Shown: in pieces, positions 26,103 to 35,654 of the stretch | Position numbering within the stretch: position 1 is the first letter of the stretch | How the letters are laid out: every line of letters starts with the position of its first letter | Origin: Candidatus Woesearchaeota archaeon | GTDB lineage: Archaea > Nanobdellota > Nanobdellia > Woesearchaeales > JACPJR01 | Assembly (NCBI GenBank): GCA_016187565.1 | Contig: JACPJR010000015.1 | Location: forward strand, 40,139 to 104,138 | DNA length: 64,000 bases | Reading direction: 5' to 3' | The notes under the pieces: generated by a model | The model's input: the letters and a program-made list of their open reading frames with translations, nothing else | Databases searched by the model: none | Told to the model about the DNA's origin: nothing | Program-made: the position numbers and the translations under genes

Positions 26103-27683
26103 CTATTGATCTTCACTGCTATCTTCGCCAACAATTTTAATTAAGCCATGGTTTGCGTTGACTTCAACAAACATCCCATTCTTGAGGACCTTTGTCGCTA
26201 TTTTGGTTCCAATGACGCAGGGCTTCTTTAATTCTCGGGAAATAACCGCTGCATGTGAGGTAATGCCACCCTCATCGGTCACAATTGCAGCAGCTTTTTG
26301 CATGGCAGGAACAAACTCCGGCCGCGTCATCCCGGTAACAAGAATTTCACCTTTTTTAATTTCTTTAATATCAGCAAGACTCCTACAGATATGGACAACC
26401 CCACTGACTTTTCCTATTGAAGCACACATACCCGTAACTTCTTTTATTTCCTCACCATCCTTGTGCTTCTTCATGGCTGATCTAAACTCGTGGTAATACT
26501 GACCGGTGAAAACCTCCACTACACCTTTATCGTAAATCACTATACATCCCTTCCATCGTTCTAAGAGCAGAGATTCATTAAGTGATGCTAATTCTTGCGC
26601 ATTCATTTCTTCAGGAAGAAGATAGCGAAGGAGGTGAACATCCAAAGAAAAACGTTTACTTATCTCACTCAGAAAATCTTCAAAGGCACAACATCCTTGA
26701 AGGATATATTTTTTACGATCATCCTGCCAATAGGTAAGGATGTCTGTTATTCTGATAATTTGCGCAAGTTCGTTGGGAAGCGCAAGCTCCTTGATAAGCT
26801 TCTCTTTCTCTTCTTTATAGTGAGTAAATGTTTTATCAGATACCTGTTCAATTCTTTCTCTCTCATTGAGATAAATTTTTATCTCAGCTATAAAATCATC
26901 TTCACAGAGATGTTTTCCTTCCTTATAATTTGCTCTGATCCAATAGCATTCAGTTGTTAATTTTTGCAGAAGGTGGTTGAGGGTTTTGTTGTTTTTCATT
27001 CCTTTTTTGACTTCTGCAATAGGTTCTTGAAGGAATATTTGTGTAAGCTTTTCATTTTTCTTGATTTCATCAATAAGAGAAGCAAGAATATTATTATAAT
27101 CATTAATAAAGGATTTCCGAATAGGCTTTGTGAGTGTTATAAAGTATTCATTAAATTTTGTTGAGCGTCCTTTTTTATCAAGAACAGCAAGGAGTTGAGC
27201 TTTGAACTTCATATCCCGTGTTAAGGAATAGCCTTCGATAATATGTGACTCACTGATGAGATCTGCATGGAGTTGTGCTAATTTTTGGTAGTTTTCAATA
27301 AGTTCTTGCTCAGAAAAGCTCGGAAGCTTGGGTATCATTTCTTTAATGAACAAAAGCATTTCATCTTTTCGTTCCTCACTTTTGTTGATTAATTGCTGGA
27401 GGTAGTTTGGGTTCTTCACCATTTCTTCTTCGAGTTTATGTGCCAAGAAATGAAGGTCATCTCTATTATAGTATACTTCAGCAAGATCATCTTCAAATGC
27501 ACTCATACATGCGGTGTACGAAAAACCAAGACCCTTTTTCATGGAAACGATTGACTTACCTGCAAGATGTAATAAGGCAGGTGTTCCATTAAAACTTTGA
27601 ATATACCATCGCTTGATTGTAAGATGTTTGTATTTCTTGATTGGATTTTCAATGATTTTTTGATTACTCATACCATCGGTCAT
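26103..27683 (-). CDS. RP-H paralog 8
   Basis: I start at the ATG at 27683, which overlaps the stop of paralog 9 (ATGA), giving 526 residues; the longer frame reads Cys-rich nonsense antisense to nothing conserved. Landmarks: IKRWYIQSFNGTPALLHLAG, ECYWIRANYKEGKHL, LTYWQDDRKKYILQ, and a swivelling domain with GMTRPEFVPAMQKAAAIVTD and His477 in TSHAAVISRE. The end is VEVNANHG, shared with paralogs 9 and 10 and with no other copy, so these three form a subgroup. A short acidic tail (GEDSSEDQ) follows. Confidence 0.88.
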   Translation of the reverse strand: MTDGMSNQKIIENPIKKYKHLTIKRWYIQSFNGTPALLHLAGKSIVSMKKGLGFSYTACMSAFEDDLAEVYYNRDDLHFLAHKLEEEMVKNPNYLQQLINKSEERKDEMLLFIKEMIPKLPSFSEQELIENYQKLAQLHADLISESHIIEGYSLTRDMKFKAQLLAVLDKKGRSTKFNEYFITLTKPIRKSFINDYNNILASLIDEIKKNEKLTQIFLQEPIAEVKKGMKNNKTLNHLLQKLTTECYWIRANYKEGKHLCEDDFIAEIKIYLNERERIEQVSDKTFTHYKEEKEKLIKELALPNELAQIIRITDILTYWQDDRKKYILQGCCAFEDFLSEISKRFSLDVHLLRYLLPEEMNAQELASLNESLLLERWKGCIVIYDKGVVEVFTGQYYHEFRSAMKKHKDGEEIKEVTGMCASIGKVSGVVHICRSLADIKEIKKGEILVTGMTRPEFVPAMQKAAAIVTDEGGITSHAAVISRELKKPCVIGTKIATKVLKNGMFVEVNANHGLIKIVGEDSSEDQ

Positions 27684-29140
27684 GTTTTTTCCTCTGATTC
27701 TTTGGACAAAATAGTAACAACACCATGATTTGCATTTACCTCGACCTTCATGCCGTCCTTCAATATCTTTGTTGCAATTCTGGTACCGACAATACAAGGA
27801 ATGCCAAATTCCCGAGAAATAACCGCTGCATGACAAGTAACGCCACCCTCATCCGTTACAATTGCAACTGCCTTCTTCATTGCAGGGACACATTCAGGCA
27901 GGGTCATGCCCATGACAAGGACATCTCCTTCTTTTGTTTTTGCCAATGCTTCTTTACTTCCCTGTGCTACCTTTACCGTACCTTGTGTTTTGCCTGGAGA
28001 AGCAGCCATGCCGCTTATGTTCTGTAACTGTGTATGGGGCTTGAGTAATGTCTTGCGTTGTTCAATCGCTTCTTGACCTTCAACAACAGCGAAATTCTGA
28101 AGTGAAAGGATAAGGTACGCCTTTTTTCGTTCTGCAATAATCTCTTTTATTCTATCGTCCATTGTTTTTTCTTTGATAACCTGTTGTGTTTCCTCAGGCG
28201 AAAGCCATTGTAATGATGTTAACGGGAAGTGGTTCTTTTTTTCAAGGTGTTCCAGTATTACATAAAGAGCGTAAGCAACTTTCATTTGACACTCCTTTCG
28301 AACATCATGAAGCAAACAATAATGTCCAATGAGCTCTATCAGTTTCTTTGTACCTGCTGAAAGCTGTTGTTTTTTCAAGAACTCTTCTTTTTCATGTTTC
28401 TTTTCAGCAAACTCTTCTTCAATCTGATGAAACTCTTTTTGCGGATCTTTTGTTTTCTTTTTTTGATCTACTGCCTCTTGAAACCATTGTTTGTTTCGTA
28501 ATGAACCACCCTCCCAGCTAAGATCAAGCCAATAATACTTTTTTTCTAAGTAGCTTGTTGACAGCTTCCCCAAAGTAGCACGATAGATATCCATCTCTGC
28601 TTGTGTTACAAATGATGGTTGTATGGGTGTTATGACGAGCTGCATATTCTTCTCTAGCTCTTTATTGCCGAGCAATGGACAATCTTTTTGCAGCAATGCT
28701 TTGAGCTCATTTTCAAAATAAATATCAACTGCCTCAATGTCCCATGAAAGTGCAATGAAACTATGGAAAGTCATGCATAATTTCTTGTATATTTCAATTT
28801 CGTGAGCAATATCATAGGTACCTTGCAAGGCTTTAGAGAAAATAATTTTTTCTGCAGCGGCAATAAGTTCCTTACTATTTTTCTCGTACTGATGAAAATG
28901 CTTTTTCCAGAATGTTTCGTCATGCAGTTTTTTCAGAAGGAATTCTGAAAGCTCTTTTGTATTCTTTACCCCATTCCCCCACCAGAACATGCTGCCTTCA
29001 TTGGCTGCAAATATTGTGGTAAAGTGAATTTCCAACATTTTTTTACTTTGGTAGCGAACACCATACACCAGATGATAGGCTGTCTGAAAGGGAATAATCC
29101 CTCTGGTGTATTCATGCCATTCTATTTTTGTATTTACCAT
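27680..29140 (-). CDS. RP-H paralog 9
   Basis: A 486-residue protein. The N-terminus is unlike most copies (KIEWHEYTRGIIPFQTAYHL) but keeps the aromatic pattern. The middle has KYYWLDLSWEGGSL and the basic helix LLHDVRKECQMK, with a highly charged Lys/Glu coiled segment between them. The swivelling domain carries GMTLPECVPAMKKAVAIVTD and His437 in EGGVTCHAAVISRE, ending VEVNANHG. It starts 7 bases inside the upstream orphan gene and its stop overlaps the start of paralog 8. Confidence 0.87.
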   Translation of the reverse strand: MVNTKIEWHEYTRGIIPFQTAYHLVYGVRYQSKKMLEIHFTTIFAANEGSMFWWGNGVKNTKELSEFLLKKLHDETFWKKHFHQYEKNSKELIAAAEKIIFSKALQGTYDIAHEIEIYKKLCMTFHSFIALSWDIEAVDIYFENELKALLQKDCPLLGNKELEKNMQLVITPIQPSFVTQAEMDIYRATLGKLSTSYLEKKYYWLDLSWEGGSLRNKQWFQEAVDQKKKTKDPQKEFHQIEEEFAEKKHEKEEFLKKQQLSAGTKKLIELIGHYCLLHDVRKECQMKVAYALYVILEHLEKKNHFPLTSLQWLSPEETQQVIKEKTMDDRIKEIIAERKKAYLILSLQNFAVVEGQEAIEQRKTLLKPHTQLQNISGMAASPGKTQGTVKVAQGSKEALAKTKEGDVLVMGMTLPECVPAMKKAVAIVTDEGGVTCHAAVISREFGIPCIVGTRIATKILKDGMKVEVNANHGVVTILSKESEEKT

Positions 29141-29793
29141 TCTCGCTGTAGCAGGTTACTGTCTTTTTTGATTACGTCTGTCATTCTGTGTTCGGGGTAA
29201 CAACTTTTTTCTAGAATTATTCCTGCGATATCAGCGGCACGATCATGCCTTTCTTTTTCTGGACGGAATGTTGCATCCATGTTCCGATAATAGTCTGCCA
29301 TCAATCTCATCTCCTCAGAAGTTAATCCTTTGGCATACCGTATCACGGGTCCCATGCGAGATTCTTGGATACTACCACCAATACTCCCGCCAACCCCGGC
29401 AGTGCCAGCAAACTGGTCAAAATGGTCACAAACCATCTGTTCACCATCATACGGCGAGACAACAGAAATCGTACTCAAATGTCGAAATTGTGATAGTTGT
29501 AATCGCGCAGAGCTATCTCCCTGTCTTACGGGAAGTGATCTTCCTATTTCTATCTCCATAAGAAGGAGTTCATAGGGGATAGTGTATCCTGCTCCTCTAT
29601 CAAAAACAACATAGGTAGGCCCTTGTTCTCTCAACGGAAAGCGTTCAAGTGTACGAGACGTAGCTCTACCCAATAAGCCGACTAGTCCGCTATGACCACC
29701 TAATTCAGATGCTAAACCTGTCCCAGGAAGTTCTTCTCTTTTTTCCATTTGGTACAATTGTGTAGTATAGTTATGAAACGTTTGTCCTAACAT
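29134..29793 (-). CDS. Cluster II orphan protein of unknown function
   Basis: The ATG at 29793 has GGGGG about 8 bases upstream and gives 219 residues. The sequence has no membrane segment or catalytic signature I recognise. It contains TYVVFDRGAGYTIPYELLLM, then RHLSTISVVSPYDGEQMVCD, a Gly-rich GTAGVGGSIGGS turn, and a charged C-terminus with EKERHDRAADIAGIILE. It lies between paralogs 10 and 9, 27 bases after one and overlapping the other, so it is part of the same transcript and a candidate partner. Confidence 0.65.
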   Translation of the reverse strand: MLGQTFHNYTTQLYQMEKREELPGTGLASELGGHSGLVGLLGRATSRTLERFPLREQGPTYVVFDRGAGYTIPYELLLMEIEIGRSLPVRQGDSSARLQLSQFRHLSTISVVSPYDGEQMVCDHFDQFAGTAGVGGSIGGSIQESRMGPVIRYAKGLTSEEMRLMADYYRNMDATFRPEKERHDRAADIAGIILEKSCYPEHRMTDVIKKDSNLLQREW

Positions 29794-29820
29794 CAAAGAT
29801 CCCCCCATTCTATTTTTCTG

Positions 29821-31347
29821 TTACTTCCCCTTCTTACTCTCTTTTAAGATCCTTACCCATCCGTGATTGGCATTAACCTCTACCTGTTGATTGTCTTTGA
29901 GTACTTTAGTGGCAATCTTTGTGCCAATAATACACGGAATTCCTAATTCTCTTGAGACAATTGCTGCATGGCAGGTAACACCACCTTCATCAGTGACAAT
30001 GGCAGCTGCCTTTTTCATTGCAGGTACATAGTCAGGCCGTGTCATGACTGCAACAAGAATATCTCCTTGGTTGACTTTATCAATCTCCTTTGCGCTTTTG
30101 ACGATCTTTACCTTACCAACAGCCTTGCCTGTGCAGGCACTTAAACCTCGAAAGTCATCGACGTCAGAAAGATCAGTTGTCCCTAAAATTGCTTCCTTTA
30201 TCATATTTGCTTCAGTCCCGACAACGCAATCATGTCCTTGTTGATCCCAATAAAAGACACTGTTTTGTTTTCGTTGTTCGAGTAAGTCTTTTGTTAGTGG
30301 CTGTTTAACGATGTTGCTTATTTCACGAGGGCTAGCATATTTCAATAAACTACTTGAAATGCCTACTCTTTTTCCGATCTCGTCGAGGAGAATGGTTGCA
30401 TAGTGTGCTGTCCAAAAGGTTGCTTTCTTACGTTCATCCTGCCAATAGGTAAAATCCTCTGAAATTGTAATCAAAAGCTTCAGTTCTTGAGGTAAGTCAA
30501 GCCTTGCCATGAGCTCTTTTTTCTTTTGCTTATTAACATAAGGAGTTTCTTCTATCTTTTTGATCTGGTGGTTGATATCTACTGAAAGGTTCAAGAGTTT
30601 TTCAACTTCTTCGTTGAAATGCTTGACGCTTAATACGTAGGCATCAACATAGTTGTTTCGAATCCAAAAGAACTTCTTCTGATGCTCTTCTAATAAAGCC
30701 CTTTTCTGTCCGGGATTTTTCTTTACATAAACAGCAATTTTTAACAGGGCAACCTCTGCGTCATTAACAAAGGAGAGGTGAACAGGGGCTGTTAAGGTTG
30801 AAAAGACCTCACTAAAACGCATTTCTTTTGTGAGTGTGGATAGTTCATACACTTTTTTAATTTGCTCAGCAATCATCTCATCGGTTCCTAGGGCAAAACC
30901 ATCAATGATAGAACTGGAGCTGTTTCTTCGTAACGCTATTTCAAGGAATTCATCATGCACGTTTTGTAATGCCTTATCGGTTAATTTGCCTAATGGAGCA
31001 ATTTCTATTTCTTTGCATTTCTGATAAAATAATGCCTCATCTGCTTTCCAGTCATTAATCAGATCTTTACTAATCTGTGGATTTTTCTTTCCTCGTGCAA
31101 TAACATCGTTGGAGATGCGTTCAATCTCATCCATCAGGATGTACCAATCAGCTTTTCCCTCTTCAAAGAAACAGTAATGGACATCATTTTGGCCATTTCC
31201 TTTACGCTGCTCTTTTCTGATCTCTGCCTCAGCAATAAAGTGAATTAAATAGGGGCTGCCATCAAAGCGCTGATGGTACCATTTCTTTCCCTTCCATTGT
31301 TGCAGATTCTTCTGTAAATGTCCACTAAGATAGGGCATATTTTTCAT
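29821..31347 (-). CDS. RP-H paralog 10, the most typical copy
   Basis: A 508-residue protein that shows the family plan best. N-terminal Trp segment: KKWYHQRFDGSPYLIHFIAE. Helical domain (about 60-380): KFFWIRNNYVDAYVL, then FTYWQDERKKATFW, then LLDEIGKRVGISSSLLKYAS and a LLEQRKQNSVFY segment. This order of motifs is like the RP helical domain of rifampicin phosphotransferase and PEP-synthase-like enzymes. Swivelling domain (about 395-508): GLSACTGKAVGKVKI, GDILVAVMTRPDYVP, His460 in GGVTCHAAIVSRE, PCIIGTKIATKVL. The phosphate-donor (ATP-grasp-like PPDK_N) domain is missing. It is 18 bases after a HAD gene. Confidence 0.9.
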   Translation of the reverse strand: MKNMPYLSGHLQKNLQQWKGKKWYHQRFDGSPYLIHFIAEAEIRKEQRKGNGQNDVHYCFFEEGKADWYILMDEIERISNDVIARGKKNPQISKDLINDWKADEALFYQKCKEIEIAPLGKLTDKALQNVHDEFLEIALRRNSSSSIIDGFALGTDEMIAEQIKKVYELSTLTKEMRFSEVFSTLTAPVHLSFVNDAEVALLKIAVYVKKNPGQKRALLEEHQKKFFWIRNNYVDAYVLSVKHFNEEVEKLLNLSVDINHQIKKIEETPYVNKQKKKELMARLDLPQELKLLITISEDFTYWQDERKKATFWTAHYATILLDEIGKRVGISSSLLKYASPREISNIVKQPLTKDLLEQRKQNSVFYWDQQGHDCVVGTEANMIKEAILGTTDLSDVDDFRGLSACTGKAVGKVKIVKSAKEIDKVNQGDILVAVMTRPDYVPAMKKAAAIVTDEGGVTCHAAIVSRELGIPCIIGTKIATKVLKDNQQVEVNANHGWVRILKESKKGK

Positions 31348-31365
31348 AACTCCTTTCCTCCTGGT

Positions 31366-32022
31366 TTACTCTTCTTGACGTTGTAGTACTCTTTGTAGTC
31401 CGGTGATGTTACTGATTGATGGGATGCTCAGAATACCCTCCCGACCATTGCTGTTGCTCCTGTTGGTGTTCCCAACAAGGTATAAGGTTACTCCACGTTC
31501 AGTTCTACCGAAATAGTCTTTGGCAGCATCTAGTGGCTCTCTCTGATCATCTGCATAGAAGATTACTCTGTTGCCAGTCCACCTATCAACCCGTGCAAAG
31601 CCATGAGGAGTCTTTCTTGCTCCCCTTCCTTCCTGAACATCCCAGGTAGAATAAACTCTATCAATAAGAAGATCTGTCTGTCTGAGAGCAGCAAGGATAC
31701 CATCGCCTGTACAGGTCGAGAAAACAGCAATCTCCAAGCCAGCCTCACCAAGCTCAGTGAGTTTATTCTCAACTCCCGGTAAGACCGTAACCGTAATAGC
31801 GCCGTCCTGTAACCCCTGTGCAAGGCGTTCTTCGTAATGCAATGCTGCATGAGGATTCCCCTGTTCCCATCGTTCTGCAAGTCGTGGATCTACATGTCTC
31901 ACATAGGCAAGGTGCGGCATGGACACCAAGGTATTATTAAGGTCAAACAGGACAACAGGATGATTTGGTTGGAATGGTGTATGCTGTCCATCGCATGAAG
32001 TGTAAGGTCTTGGTTCTGTCAT
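31366..32022 (-). CDS. HAD-like protein with altered motif I (D-L-N)
   Basis: A 218-residue protein with HAD topology: motif I PVVLFDLNNTLVSMPHLAYV, motif II IAVFSTCTGDGILAAL, a likely motif III region around KTPHGFARVDR and motif IV RVIFYADDQREPLDAAKDYF. The nucleophile Asp is kept but the second Asp of DxD, the acid/base, is Asn. Activity may be reduced or changed. The gene begins inside the stop codon of the next HAD-like gene (ATGA) with GAGGT ahead, so the two are coupled. Both lie between RP-H paralogs 11 and 10. Confidence 0.78.
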   Translation of the reverse strand: MTEPRPYTSCDGQHTPFQPNHPVVLFDLNNTLVSMPHLAYVRHVDPRLAERWEQGNPHAALHYEERLAQGLQDGAITVTVLPGVENKLTELGEAGLEIAVFSTCTGDGILAALRQTDLLIDRVYSTWDVQEGRGARKTPHGFARVDRWTGNRVIFYADDQREPLDAAKDYFGRTERGVTLYLVGNTNRSNSNGREGILSIPSISNITGLQRVLQRQEE

Positions 32023-32714
32023 GGTTTTACCTCACTGAGGGTTCTAATAGGGATAATGCCGTTACTCGTTGCTCGTGGATCTCCATTAAGCACGAGATGG
32101 TATAGCTTTACGGCCTGTCCTGGTCGCATGTTCAAACCACCATGTGCAGCATGACTTAGTACATAGCTGCTGTCATCAGTGTAGAGATGAGTCGTTCCAC
32201 CAAGCATGGCGTTAACAATCCTAAAGGAATCTTGGGTTTTTGTATACTGCGGTGAGCAAGGAAGTGTCCAGGTAGAATGCGCTCCCTGAACGTGAAGACC
32301 GGTCTGATCAAGTGCAGCAGTCATGCCGTCTGGCATCATGGTTGAGAAGACTGCAATCTCTAAGCCCTGTCCTCGCAACCCTCCCATGATCTCTCGAGCT
32401 CCAGGTGTTGTTCGTGCTACTAACATACCATCTCGTAATCCTTCAGTAAGTAATTGTTGATAAAGCCAATGAGCTTCAAAATTTCCCTGACTTCTCAGCT
32501 TACCTATCCCTGCTTCTCTTCCTTCCATATATGCATCGAGAGAGGCATATTTACTAGTTGTACTCGTTGCAGGTTCTATTCTGAGCAGTGTTCCATCGAG
32601 ATTAAAAAGAGCAACTTGCCCTACATGGGGAGCGCTTGATGTTCTGGTTGATCCATTGCCTGATCCATTTCGTCCAGCAAAGTGCTCATAAATAAGAGCC
32701 ATGTTGTTTGTCAT
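32019..32714 (-). CDS. HAD-like protein lacking the nucleophile (N-L-D)
   Basis: A 231-residue relative of its downstream neighbour: motif I reads VALFNLDGTLLRIEPATS, motif II IAVFSTMMPDGMTAALDQTG, motif IV THLYTDDSSYVLSHAAHG. In motif I the catalytic nucleophile Asp is replaced by Asn while the second Asp is kept, the mirror image of the neighbour. It is therefore unlikely to form a phospho-aspartate and may be a binding or regulatory subunit. A GGGGAGG ribosome site precedes the ATG and a TATA box lies about 35-45 bases upstream, so a promoter inside cluster II starts here. Confidence 0.75.
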   Translation of the reverse strand: MTNNMALIYEHFAGRNGSGNGSTRTSSAPHVGQVALFNLDGTLLRIEPATSTTSKYASLDAYMEGREAGIGKLRSQGNFEAHWLYQQLLTEGLRDGMLVARTTPGAREIMGGLRGQGLEIAVFSTMMPDGMTAALDQTGLHVQGAHSTWTLPCSPQYTKTQDSFRIVNAMLGGTTHLYTDDSSYVLSHAAHGGLNMRPGQAVKLYHLVLNGDPRATSNGIIPIRTLSEVKP

Positions 32715-32748
32715 GTTTATCCTCCCCGCCTAGTAGCGAAACTTCATG

Positions 32749-32757
32749 CTATATAAA
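32749..32757 (-). promoter_or_regulatory. TATA box inside cluster II
   Basis: The minus strand reads TTTTATATAG 35-45 bases before the ATG at 32714, in the only sizeable gap (64 bases) of cluster II. It would let the HAD pair and the genes behind it be transcribed apart from paralogs 13-11. Confidence 0.55.
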
Positions 32758-32778
32758 ATGATGTAGTTATCATTATTA

Positions 32779-34263
32779 CTACACTTTCTCTAATTTTGGA
32801 ATAATCATACCTTTATTAATGTCTATCTCGACACGCATGCCATTTTTGAGGATTTTGGTAGCGATTTTAGTCCCAACAATGCAGGGAATACTCAATTCGC
32901 GGGAAACAATACCTGCATGTGAGGTAATGCCACCTTCATCAGTGATGATTGCCTTTGCTTTTTTCATAAGCGGAACATATTCAGGCCGAGTCATTGAGGC
33001 TACAAGGATTTCTCCTTCCAGGAACTGATCACTTGCTGGATCAAGGACAATGCGAACCTTGCCTTCAATCAAGCGTTCTTTGCCATACGAGACAATGACA
33101 CCACTAATAATCGTATCTTCGGTACTTATTTTACCAAAGGTAGTCTTATGAAGAGCCTGGATAATTTCCTTTGCTGCACTGCCACTAAAAAGATCCTCGT
33201 TTGCAGGTCTGCTAACAATCATTACCAGTGCTTCGTGACGTTCTTTCAAGCGTGTACGCGAAATCTTTTTTCCTTTAAGGATGATTTGTTGTAATTCCTC
33301 TGGTGAAATATGGTAGAGTTCTTTGAGCGAGTATGTCGTTTTCCTGCTTATTGTTTCTAAGAAAAGCGTGAGCATATGGTTTGCTCTCAAGCACATCTTT
33401 TTCCGCTGATCCTGCCAGGTTCCAAGTTCTGCAGTGAAAAGAATCTTTTCTTGAAGTGATTTTGGAAGATTGAGTCTTCTGAGAATGCGCTCTTTCTCAT
33501 ACTCTTTTCCTTGAGTATCCGTAAGATAAGCAATCTCGTGATTAATCTCTTCAAGTGTCCGTTGACTCTTTTCTTCTACCTTCTTTCGAAAGTGCTCAAG
33601 CGAAAGTACTTTAATCTGTAAATAATTATTTTCTATCCAAAAAAAAGATTGTTGATGTTTTTTGAGTAATAATTGCCTCTTTTTTTGTCTTTGCTTATAT
33701 GCACGCGCAAGTTGTAAGATTGAAAGGTGTTCCTCTATCATAAAGCTTGGTTTAGATGGATGGCAGAGCGTAATAAAATCCTTCTGTGCTTCCACATGAG
33801 CGGGGAAGTGAGAAAGAAACTCCCTGAGAAGTTCTCCTTCAGTGTAAAGGCCTATTGAATCTAAGGCAAGGGGAGGTGCCCAGAGGTCTGTATACTTCTC
33901 TAAGAAAGCAAGATAATGATCAAAAACTTCATTGATGGGAACATGTTGTACTTTTTTTTCATATGCACCAAAGGATTGATAAAACGTTTCCACTGCAACA
34001 AGCCACGTCTTGATAAGTCTTCTTGTTCTTTTCGGATTTTCGTACAATTGCTTGATATTTTTGATGTTCTGTGGTTCATCAGTCCATTGTGTTCCTAATT
34101 CATTCATGAAAGAAAGAATGACATGATCATAATGCTCAGGATAATATTTTTCCATGCGCATAAACCCTATCATAAAGGGGTAGCCAAGCATATAAGTTAT
34201 CGGCCCTGAGCAGACATTCCAGGTGTGCTTTTTTGCTAAGGTTAAAGCTTGCTTGAGGTTCAT
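32779..34263 (-). CDS. RP-H paralog 11
   Basis: A 494-residue protein. The N-terminal Trp segment is AKKHTWNVCSGPITYMLGYP. The central part has SFFWIENNYLQIKVLSLEHF and LGTWQDQRKKMCLRANHMLT. The swivelling domain starts with GVIVSYGKERLIEGKVRIVL, which has four extra residues compared with other copies, then VASMTRPEYVPLMKKAKAII and His449 in TSHAGIVSRE, where Gly replaces the usual second Ala. It is 3 bases after paralog 12 in the operon that begins at 36971. Confidence 0.87.
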   Translation of the reverse strand: MNLKQALTLAKKHTWNVCSGPITYMLGYPFMIGFMRMEKYYPEHYDHVILSFMNELGTQWTDEPQNIKNIKQLYENPKRTRRLIKTWLVAVETFYQSFGAYEKKVQHVPINEVFDHYLAFLEKYTDLWAPPLALDSIGLYTEGELLREFLSHFPAHVEAQKDFITLCHPSKPSFMIEEHLSILQLARAYKQRQKKRQLLLKKHQQSFFWIENNYLQIKVLSLEHFRKKVEEKSQRTLEEINHEIAYLTDTQGKEYEKERILRRLNLPKSLQEKILFTAELGTWQDQRKKMCLRANHMLTLFLETISRKTTYSLKELYHISPEELQQIILKGKKISRTRLKERHEALVMIVSRPANEDLFSGSAAKEIIQALHKTTFGKISTEDTIISGVIVSYGKERLIEGKVRIVLDPASDQFLEGEILVASMTRPEYVPLMKKAKAIITDEGGITSHAGIVSRELSIPCIVGTKIATKILKNGMRVEIDINKGMIIPKLEKV

Positions 34264-34266
34264 GGT

Positions 34267-35637
34267 TTATCGTATCTTCCGTACCGTTCCTGTATCTGCA
34301 TCAAGCTCGACAATATCTCCATTCTGTAATACTTTAGTAGCGATCTTTGTTCCGACAATGCATGGCTTTTTCATTTCCCGTGCAACAATAGCAGCATGGC
34401 TGATAACACCGCCTTCATTCGTAACAAAGCCAACGGCCTTTTGCATTGCTGGAAGGTAGTTGGGATGAGTCGTATTGGCAACGAGGATATCTCCGATCTG
34501 CACTTTCTTCAGGTCATGATAGGTTTTGATAATAGTGACTTTTCCTCGAGTTTTTCCACTTTGCGCAATTAATCCTCGAATCTCCTGTTCTTTTGTTTCT
34601 GTCTCTATGCTCTGGATAATTTTTTGATATCGTGAAGGGAGTCCTGTAATGGCCTTTATCTTCAATGGTTCTCCTTCTCCGGTTACAAGACAACCACGCT
34701 CTTTTCTTTCCTGTATCTTTCTCATATCAATCTTTCCTGTTTGTAAAGACTCTTCGAGCTCGTCTAATGAAAGATAACCGATATCATCTCGCTCTACTAG
34801 CAACTGCTCTGCAATACGATCAAACAAAAATGACCATGCATAACAATGTGATCTCCTGACATCATCTCGCCAATCTTTAAGGAAGATTAAATAAGGAGCA
34901 ATGGTAAGGTATTCTTTTTCTTCCTTTGTTGGTTTCAACAGCTTCGTAATATCTTTTTCGGAAAGCAAGGCATGCTGAGCCGGAGTTCCTCCACCGAGGT
35001 TTTCGATCCACGATTTATCAATGGGCCTGTACCACACCACTGCCCAACTTCTGAGATATTGGTAATCTTCAACCAGTTTTTCCGCTGTTACTCCTCTCTG
35101 AAGTTTTTCCTGAATTTCATGAACCGCTGTCTTTTTCCAGGGCTTGTACACATAATCAATAATCAGCTCTTGTTGATCCTCAAACTTATTTCGTTTAATC
35201 ATAGACGTAAGCATCTTTTCAAATCGTGCCTGCCATGCTTCAATAGCAAACCATGAAGTGATACTGTAAGTATCATTGATGATGGTAAATTGCTCTCGAA
35301 AAACGTTAAATCCTTTGAGCAGTGATAATCTGTCAACGTTCTTTTGCTTTTTCCAGAGCTGACTTTTTACTTTTATTTCTTTCAAAATTATAAGACCTTG
35401 ATCGTAATAGTGTTGTATCTGTTGTGGTGAAGAAAAACTCTTTTTGTACACATGATAACCAATACGATCCTCGTCATAATTAAGATAATGAGTAAATTTT
35501 TTGTCCTTCATAAAGGTAAAGAACCTTTCTGTTGTATCTCCACTTGTATTTCTTGTCAGCGTTATAAATACCCTATCGAATCCAGAAATCGTTGTTACAT
35601 CAACGCCCTCTCGTGCTATGAATCTATGCCACTGCAT
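34267..35637 (-). CDS. RP-H paralog 12, divergent
   Basis: An ATG at 35658 overlaps the previous stop, but the ATG at 35637 has a near-perfect AGGAGG 6 bases ahead and is preferred (456 residues, MQWHRFIAREG). The helical region is divergent: no FFWI-x-NNY motif is found, and the basic helix is LIFLKDWRDDVRRSHCYAW. The swivelling domain is intact: GLIAQSGKTRGKVTII, VANTTHPNYLPAMQKAVGFV and His414 in EGGVISHAAIVARE, with Ile in place of the usual Thr. Together with paralogs 1 and 13 it forms a more distant group, so substrate choice may differ. Confidence 0.85.
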   Translation of the reverse strand: MQWHRFIAREGVDVTTISGFDRVFITLTRNTSGDTTERFFTFMKDKKFTHYLNYDEDRIGYHVYKKSFSSPQQIQHYYDQGLIILKEIKVKSQLWKKQKNVDRLSLLKGFNVFREQFTIINDTYSITSWFAIEAWQARFEKMLTSMIKRNKFEDQQELIIDYVYKPWKKTAVHEIQEKLQRGVTAEKLVEDYQYLRSWAVVWYRPIDKSWIENLGGGTPAQHALLSEKDITKLLKPTKEEKEYLTIAPYLIFLKDWRDDVRRSHCYAWSFLFDRIAEQLLVERDDIGYLSLDELEESLQTGKIDMRKIQERKERGCLVTGEGEPLKIKAITGLPSRYQKIIQSIETETKEQEIRGLIAQSGKTRGKVTIIKTYHDLKKVQIGDILVANTTHPNYLPAMQKAVGFVTNEGGVISHAAIVAREMKKPCIVGTKIATKVLQNGDIVELDADTGTVRKIR

Positions 35638-35654
35638 GGTATCCTCCTTAGTTC

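Noticed and set aside
27684..27836. Fifty-one-codon N-terminal extension of paralog 8
   Set aside because: It lies inside paralog 9 coding DNA, is Cys-rich and unlike the family; the ATGA overlap at 27680-27683 gives a better start.
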